From NCBI GenBank assembly GCA_903897475.1, contig CAIUBS010000026.1:1-28352 (forward strand): a DNA stretch of 28,352 nucleotides, in the 5' to 3' direction. The stretch comes from an uncultured Actinomycetes bacterium. GTDB taxonomy: Bacteria; Actinomycetota; Actinomycetes; Nanopelagicales; Nanopelagicaceae. Under the pieces are notes generated by a model that saw only the letters and a list, made by a program, of their open reading frames with translations, made no database searches and was not told the DNA's origin. Of the stretch, positions 26,307 through 28,352 are shown one piece after another. Made by a program: the position numbers and the translations under genes. Every line of letters begins with the position of its first letter. Position 1 is the stretch's first letter.

Positions 26307-26352
26307 AGCCTAGGCTATTTGCGCTCGATTTCCCTCAATCTTTAGTGTTAGG

Positions 26353-26358
26353 TACACT
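26353..26358 (+). promoter_or_regulatory. Candidate -10 element for the infC operon
   Basis: TACACT matches TANNNT and, if used, would give a start near 26365 and an infC leader of about 120 bases. No good -35 element is seen at the right distance. It lies between the DUF3099 start and infC, pointing rightwards. Confidence 0.35.
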
Positions 26359-26430
26359 TCACCCATCAAGTGGATGCATACGCTCCCACCTACTTCGCTA
26401 CGGCGAACTGGTTGCTTCTTATGAAGCGCG

Positions 26431-26475
26431 GCTGTTTTTCGCTTGTGCAACGAGTATCAAATCTAGCGAAACAGC
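26431..26475 (+). promoter_or_regulatory. infC leader hairpin abutting the Shine-Dalgarno sequence
   Basis: GCTGTTTTTCGCT (26431-26443) can pair with AGCGAAACAGC (26465-26475): 11 pairs with a two-T bulge and a 21-base loop. The 3' arm ends exactly where AAGGAG (26476-26481) begins. A smaller hairpin, GCTTC-TTAT-GAAGC, lies just upstream, and an alternative AAGCG:CGCTT pairing (26424-26428 with 26440-26444) would compete with the main stem. This looks like a regulated translation leader, as infC leaders are in other bacteria. The structure is read by eye only. Confidence 0.5.
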
Positions 26476-26486
26476 AAGGAGAAGTT

Positions 26487-27041
26487 ATCAGCACAGAACC
26501 ACGTATAAATGATCGAATTCGCGTTCCTGAGGTTCGGTTAATTGGATATGACGGTGAGCAATTAGGCGTTACTGCAATTGATAAAGCGCTTAAGTTATCC
26601 GAAGAGATCGGTTTAGATCTAGTCGAAATATCACCAGATGCCAATCCACCGGTCTGCAAAATTATGGACTTTGGAAAGTATAAGTACGAAATTGCGCAGA
26701 AAGCCAGGGAAGCTCGTCAGAATCAAACACACATTGTTGTGAAAGAGATGCGACTTCGACCAAATATCGAGCCGCATGATTACGAGACAAAGCGAAATCA
26801 TATTGAGAGATTTTTAAGCGGTGGTGACAAGGTGAAGGTAACTATTCAGTTTCGTGGTCGAGAGCAATCTCGCCCAGAGATGGGATATCGATTGTTGCAA
26901 AAGCTTGCTGAAGAGTTAGCAGAAGTATCGATTGTTGAGTTTGCGCCGAAACAAGAAGGTCGCAACATGACGATGGTGCTTGGGCCGGCTAAAAAGACAG
27001 GCACTGCAAAGAAAGCAGCTGCCAAGGTCAAGGCAAAATAG
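26487..27041 (+). CDS. infC: Translation initiation factor IF-3 (probable ATC start)
   Basis: IF-3 keeps the ribosomal subunits apart and checks start-codon pairing. The conserved protein begins at ISTEPRINDRIRVPEVRLIG, and AAGGAG (26476-26481) stands five bases before the ATC codon 26487-26489. In many bacteria infC uses a non-standard AUU/AUC/AUA start so that IF-3 represses its own translation; the layout here fits that exactly. Product 184 residues, with the N-domain, the linker rich in lysine and alanine (EIAQKAREARQNQ), the C-domain (VKEMRLRPNI, VTIQFRGREQSRPE) and a basic tail. A GTG at 26370 would give a 223-residue form whose first 39 residues do not look like IF-3 and lack a ribosome site. 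It leads infC-rpmI-rplT. Confidence 0.88.
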   Translation: MSTEPRINDRIRVPEVRLIGYDGEQLGVTAIDKALKLSEEIGLDLVEISPDANPPVCKIMDFGKYKYEIAQKAREARQNQTHIVVKEMRLRPNIEPHDYETKRNHIERFLSGGDKVKVTIQFRGREQSRPEMGYRLLQKLAEELAEVSIVEFAPKQEGRNMTMVLGPAKKTGTAKKAAAKVKAK

Positions 27042-27066
27042 TTTTAAATCAACAGGAGGTAAGTAA

Positions 27067-27264
27067 ATGCCAAAGATGAAAACGCATAGCGGTGCGAAGA
27101 AAAGATTTCGCGTCACTGGTTCTGGAAAAATTATGCACGAGCGCGCTGGTAAACGCCACCTGCTTGAGCGAAAGTCATCAAGATTAACTCGTCGCCTAAC
27201 TGGTGATGTTGAAGCAAAAGCACCAAATACATTTGCTGCAAAGCGCATGCTCGGTTTGAAGTAA
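27067..27264 (+). CDS. rpmI: 50S ribosomal protein L35
   Basis: Small basic protein of the large subunit. The 65-residue product starts MPKMKTHSGAKKRFRVTGSGK and has HLLERKSSRLTRRL, as all L35 proteins do. It has the strongest ribosome site in the window, AGGAGG at 27054-27059, suited to the high output a ribosomal protein needs compared with infC. It follows infC after 25 bases and precedes rplT by 11. Confidence 0.97.
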   Translation: MPKMKTHSGAKKRFRVTGSGKIMHERAGKRHLLERKSSRLTRRLTGDVEAKAPNTFAAKRMLGLK

Positions 27265-27275
27265 GGGAGAGATAA

Positions 27276-27638
27276 ATGGCTAGAGTAAAACGTGGTGTTC
27301 ATGCGGCGAAAAAGCGCCGTACAACTTTGGAGCGTGCCGCAGGTTATCGTGGGCAGCGTTCTCGTCTTTTCACCAAAGCGAAAGAGCAGGTAACTCACTC
27401 TCTTGTCTATGCCTTCAACGATAGAAAAGACAAAAAGGGAGATTTTCGTCGCCTATGGATCCAAAGAATAAATGCTGCTGCAAGATCTAATGGCATGACT
27501 TACAACCGTTTAATTCAAGGTTTGAAAGTTGCAGGGATAGAAGTTGATCGTCGAGTGCTATCAGAACTAGCAACTAATGACCCAGTAGCATTCTCAAAGT
27601 TAGTTGAGATTGCGCGTAAAAACGTTGTAACTGCATAA
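27276..27638 (+). CDS. rplT: 50S ribosomal protein L20
   Basis: Large-subunit protein that binds 23S rRNA early in assembly and, in other bacteria, represses its own operon. The 120-residue product shows MARVKRGVHAAKKRR, AAGYRGQRSRLFTKAKEQV, the DRKDKKGDFRRLWIQRINAAAR block and GLKVAGIEVDRRVLSELA. Length is normal. A GGGAGA site precedes ATG 27276. It closes the infC-rpmI-rplT set; an rRNA methyltransferase gene follows after 23 bases. Confidence 0.98.
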   Translation: MARVKRGVHAAKKRRTTLERAAGYRGQRSRLFTKAKEQVTHSLVYAFNDRKDKKGDFRRLWIQRINAAARSNGMTYNRLIQGLKVAGIEVDRRVLSELATNDPVAFSKLVEIARKNVVTA

Positions 27639-27661
27639 ACATCTTCTAATAAGTATTAGAG

Positions 27662-28352
27662 ATGGAAAATATTTCGAGCCTTAATTCGCCTCATATTGAG
27701 CGGGTTAAGGCTCTTCTTGGTCCTAGGGGAAAGAAAACGCGTGAGGCCGAGAGCACCTTTGTAGTTGAGGGTATTCAGTCTGTACGTGAAGCGTTAATGC
27801 CAAAAATAAAAGAAGGATTAATACTTAAAAGAGTTTACTTAACAGAAAATGGACACTCAAAGTTAAGTTCGGAAATTTCTGCTGAAGTGCTGTCGAAGTA
27901 TGAGTTAATCACAGTCTCTGAACAGGTCATGAGAGCCATGGCAGATTCTGAGAGCCCTCAAGGAATTCTGGCACTATGTTCTACAAAATCATTAAAGTTA
28001 AAAGATCTATGGCAGATGTCCCCAAGAAAAATTGCTTACTTTTGGCAGATACAAGATCCCGGTAATGCAGGTACAGTGATTCGAACAGCTGATGCTTGTG
28101 GCTTTGATGCAGTGGTATTTTCAGAGGAAAGTGTTGATATTTTCAACCCAAAAACTGTCCGAGCAACTGTTGGTTCACTTTGGCACATTCCGGTAGTTGC
28201 AGATATTAATTTCACAGATTTTATAGCTGATTCAATGGATAATGGCCTAAAAATTTACGCCCTAGATGCAAAGGGCAACTCTATTTTTGATGCCTCATTT
28301 GTTGGTCAAAATTCAGCAGGACCCTCGGCTTGGATATTTGGTAATGAAGCCA
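27662..28352 (+). CDS. SpoU/TrmH-family RNA 2'-O-methyltransferase, 3' end outside window
   Basis: Member of the knotted (SPOUT) methyltransferases that modify rRNA or tRNA riboses with S-adenosylmethionine. I translated from ATG 27662; the frame is open to the window edge, about 230 residues. The N-terminal part (FVVEGIQSVREAL) is the substrate-binding domain of TsnR-like proteins. Motif 1 reads DPGNAGTVIRTADACGF, and the right edge ends in WIFGNEA, the start of motif 2. Its position after rplT is the usual actinobacterial one (Rv1644/tsnR-like). The exact target nucleotide cannot be deduced. There is no clear ribosome site; TAAGTA at 27650-27655 would place a transcript start on the ATG, but the fit is weak. 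Confidence 0.93.
   Translation, partial: MENISSLNSPHIERVKALLGPRGKKTREAESTFVVEGIQSVREALMPKIKEGLILKRVYLTENGHSKLSSEISAEVLSKYELITVSEQVMRAMADSESPQGILALCSTKSLKLKDLWQMSPRKIAYFWQIQDPGNAGTVIRTADACGFDAVVFSEESVDIFNPKTVRATVGSLWHIPVVADINFTDFIADSMDNGLKIYALDAKGNSIFDASFVGQNSAGPSAWIFGNEA

Noticed and set aside
26307..26316. AGCCTAGGCT palindrome before the DUF3099 gene
   Set aside because: Ten bases only, symmetry does not extend outward, and it overlaps a candidate -10; too short to call an operator.
26370..26486. N-terminal extension of IF-3 from GTG 26370
   Set aside because: No ribosome site, no resemblance to IF-3, and the stretch coincides with the leader hairpins; ATC 26487 with AAGGAG explains the gene better.
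27645..27660. Hairpin TCTAATA-AG-TATTAGA between rplT and the methyltransferase as a terminator
   Set aside because: The stem is only A/T apart from one pair in each arm, has a two-base loop and no T tract; the downstream gene starts two bases later.

Overview
The window is a compact, AT-rich (by eye about 40% G+C) stretch of an actinobacterial chromosome. Actinobacterial identity is supported by RbpA, WhiA, a DUF3099 membrane protein, a SufR-led suf operon containing a Rieske-type ferredoxin, and the order uvrC-rapZ-yvcK-whiA-gap-pgk-tpiA-secG followed by tkt/tal, ctaA and suf. Low G+C, near-absent intergenic DNA and overlapping stop codons suggest a streamlined genome such as the freshwater acI lineage (Nanopelagicales, Candidatus Planktophila type). 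That placement is inference from composition and synteny, not a search result.

Layout. 1-5670: DNA repair block uvrB (5' truncated by the window edge), uvrA and uvrC, complete and contiguous; uvrA is interrupted by a -1 frameshift. 5692-8514: rapZ, yvcK and whiA. 8589-11570: lower glycolysis gap-pgk-tpiA. 11649-12230: secG and rbpA. 12227-17764 (minus strand): ctaA, tkt, tal and pgi, read leftwards as one tight operon. 17765-17885: divergent control region holding a SufR-type box and several other symmetric elements. 17886-24137: the iron-sulfur assembly operon sufR-sufB-sufD-Rieske-sufC-sufS-sufU-sufT. 24169-26034: an ABC exporter, convergent with a DUF3099 gene (26031-26306, minus). 26487-27638: translation operon infC-rpmI-rplT, then a SpoU/TrmH-family rRNA methyltransferase (27662 to the edge). 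No tRNA, rRNA, CRISPR array, insertion sequence or gene-free stretch over 300 bases was seen.

The genes are nearly all core housekeeping. The excinuclease subunits act together in UV repair. Glycolysis (pgi, gap, pgk, tpiA) and the non-oxidative pentose phosphate branch (tal, tkt) lie in two facing operons. The suf operon supplies Fe-S clusters under SufR control, and ctaA makes heme A for cytochrome oxidase.

I found no convincing novel system. The points most worth a second look are: the uvrA break, which falls exactly on an in-register A_AAA_AAC slippery heptamer; an infC gene that appears to start at ATC behind an ideal Shine-Dalgarno sequence, with a hairpin abutting that sequence; a CAAC-N6-GTTG SufR box overlapping the sufR start codon; a 13-base box shared by the gap and secG upstream regions; and two convergent gene pairs that share the same CTAA stop overlap.
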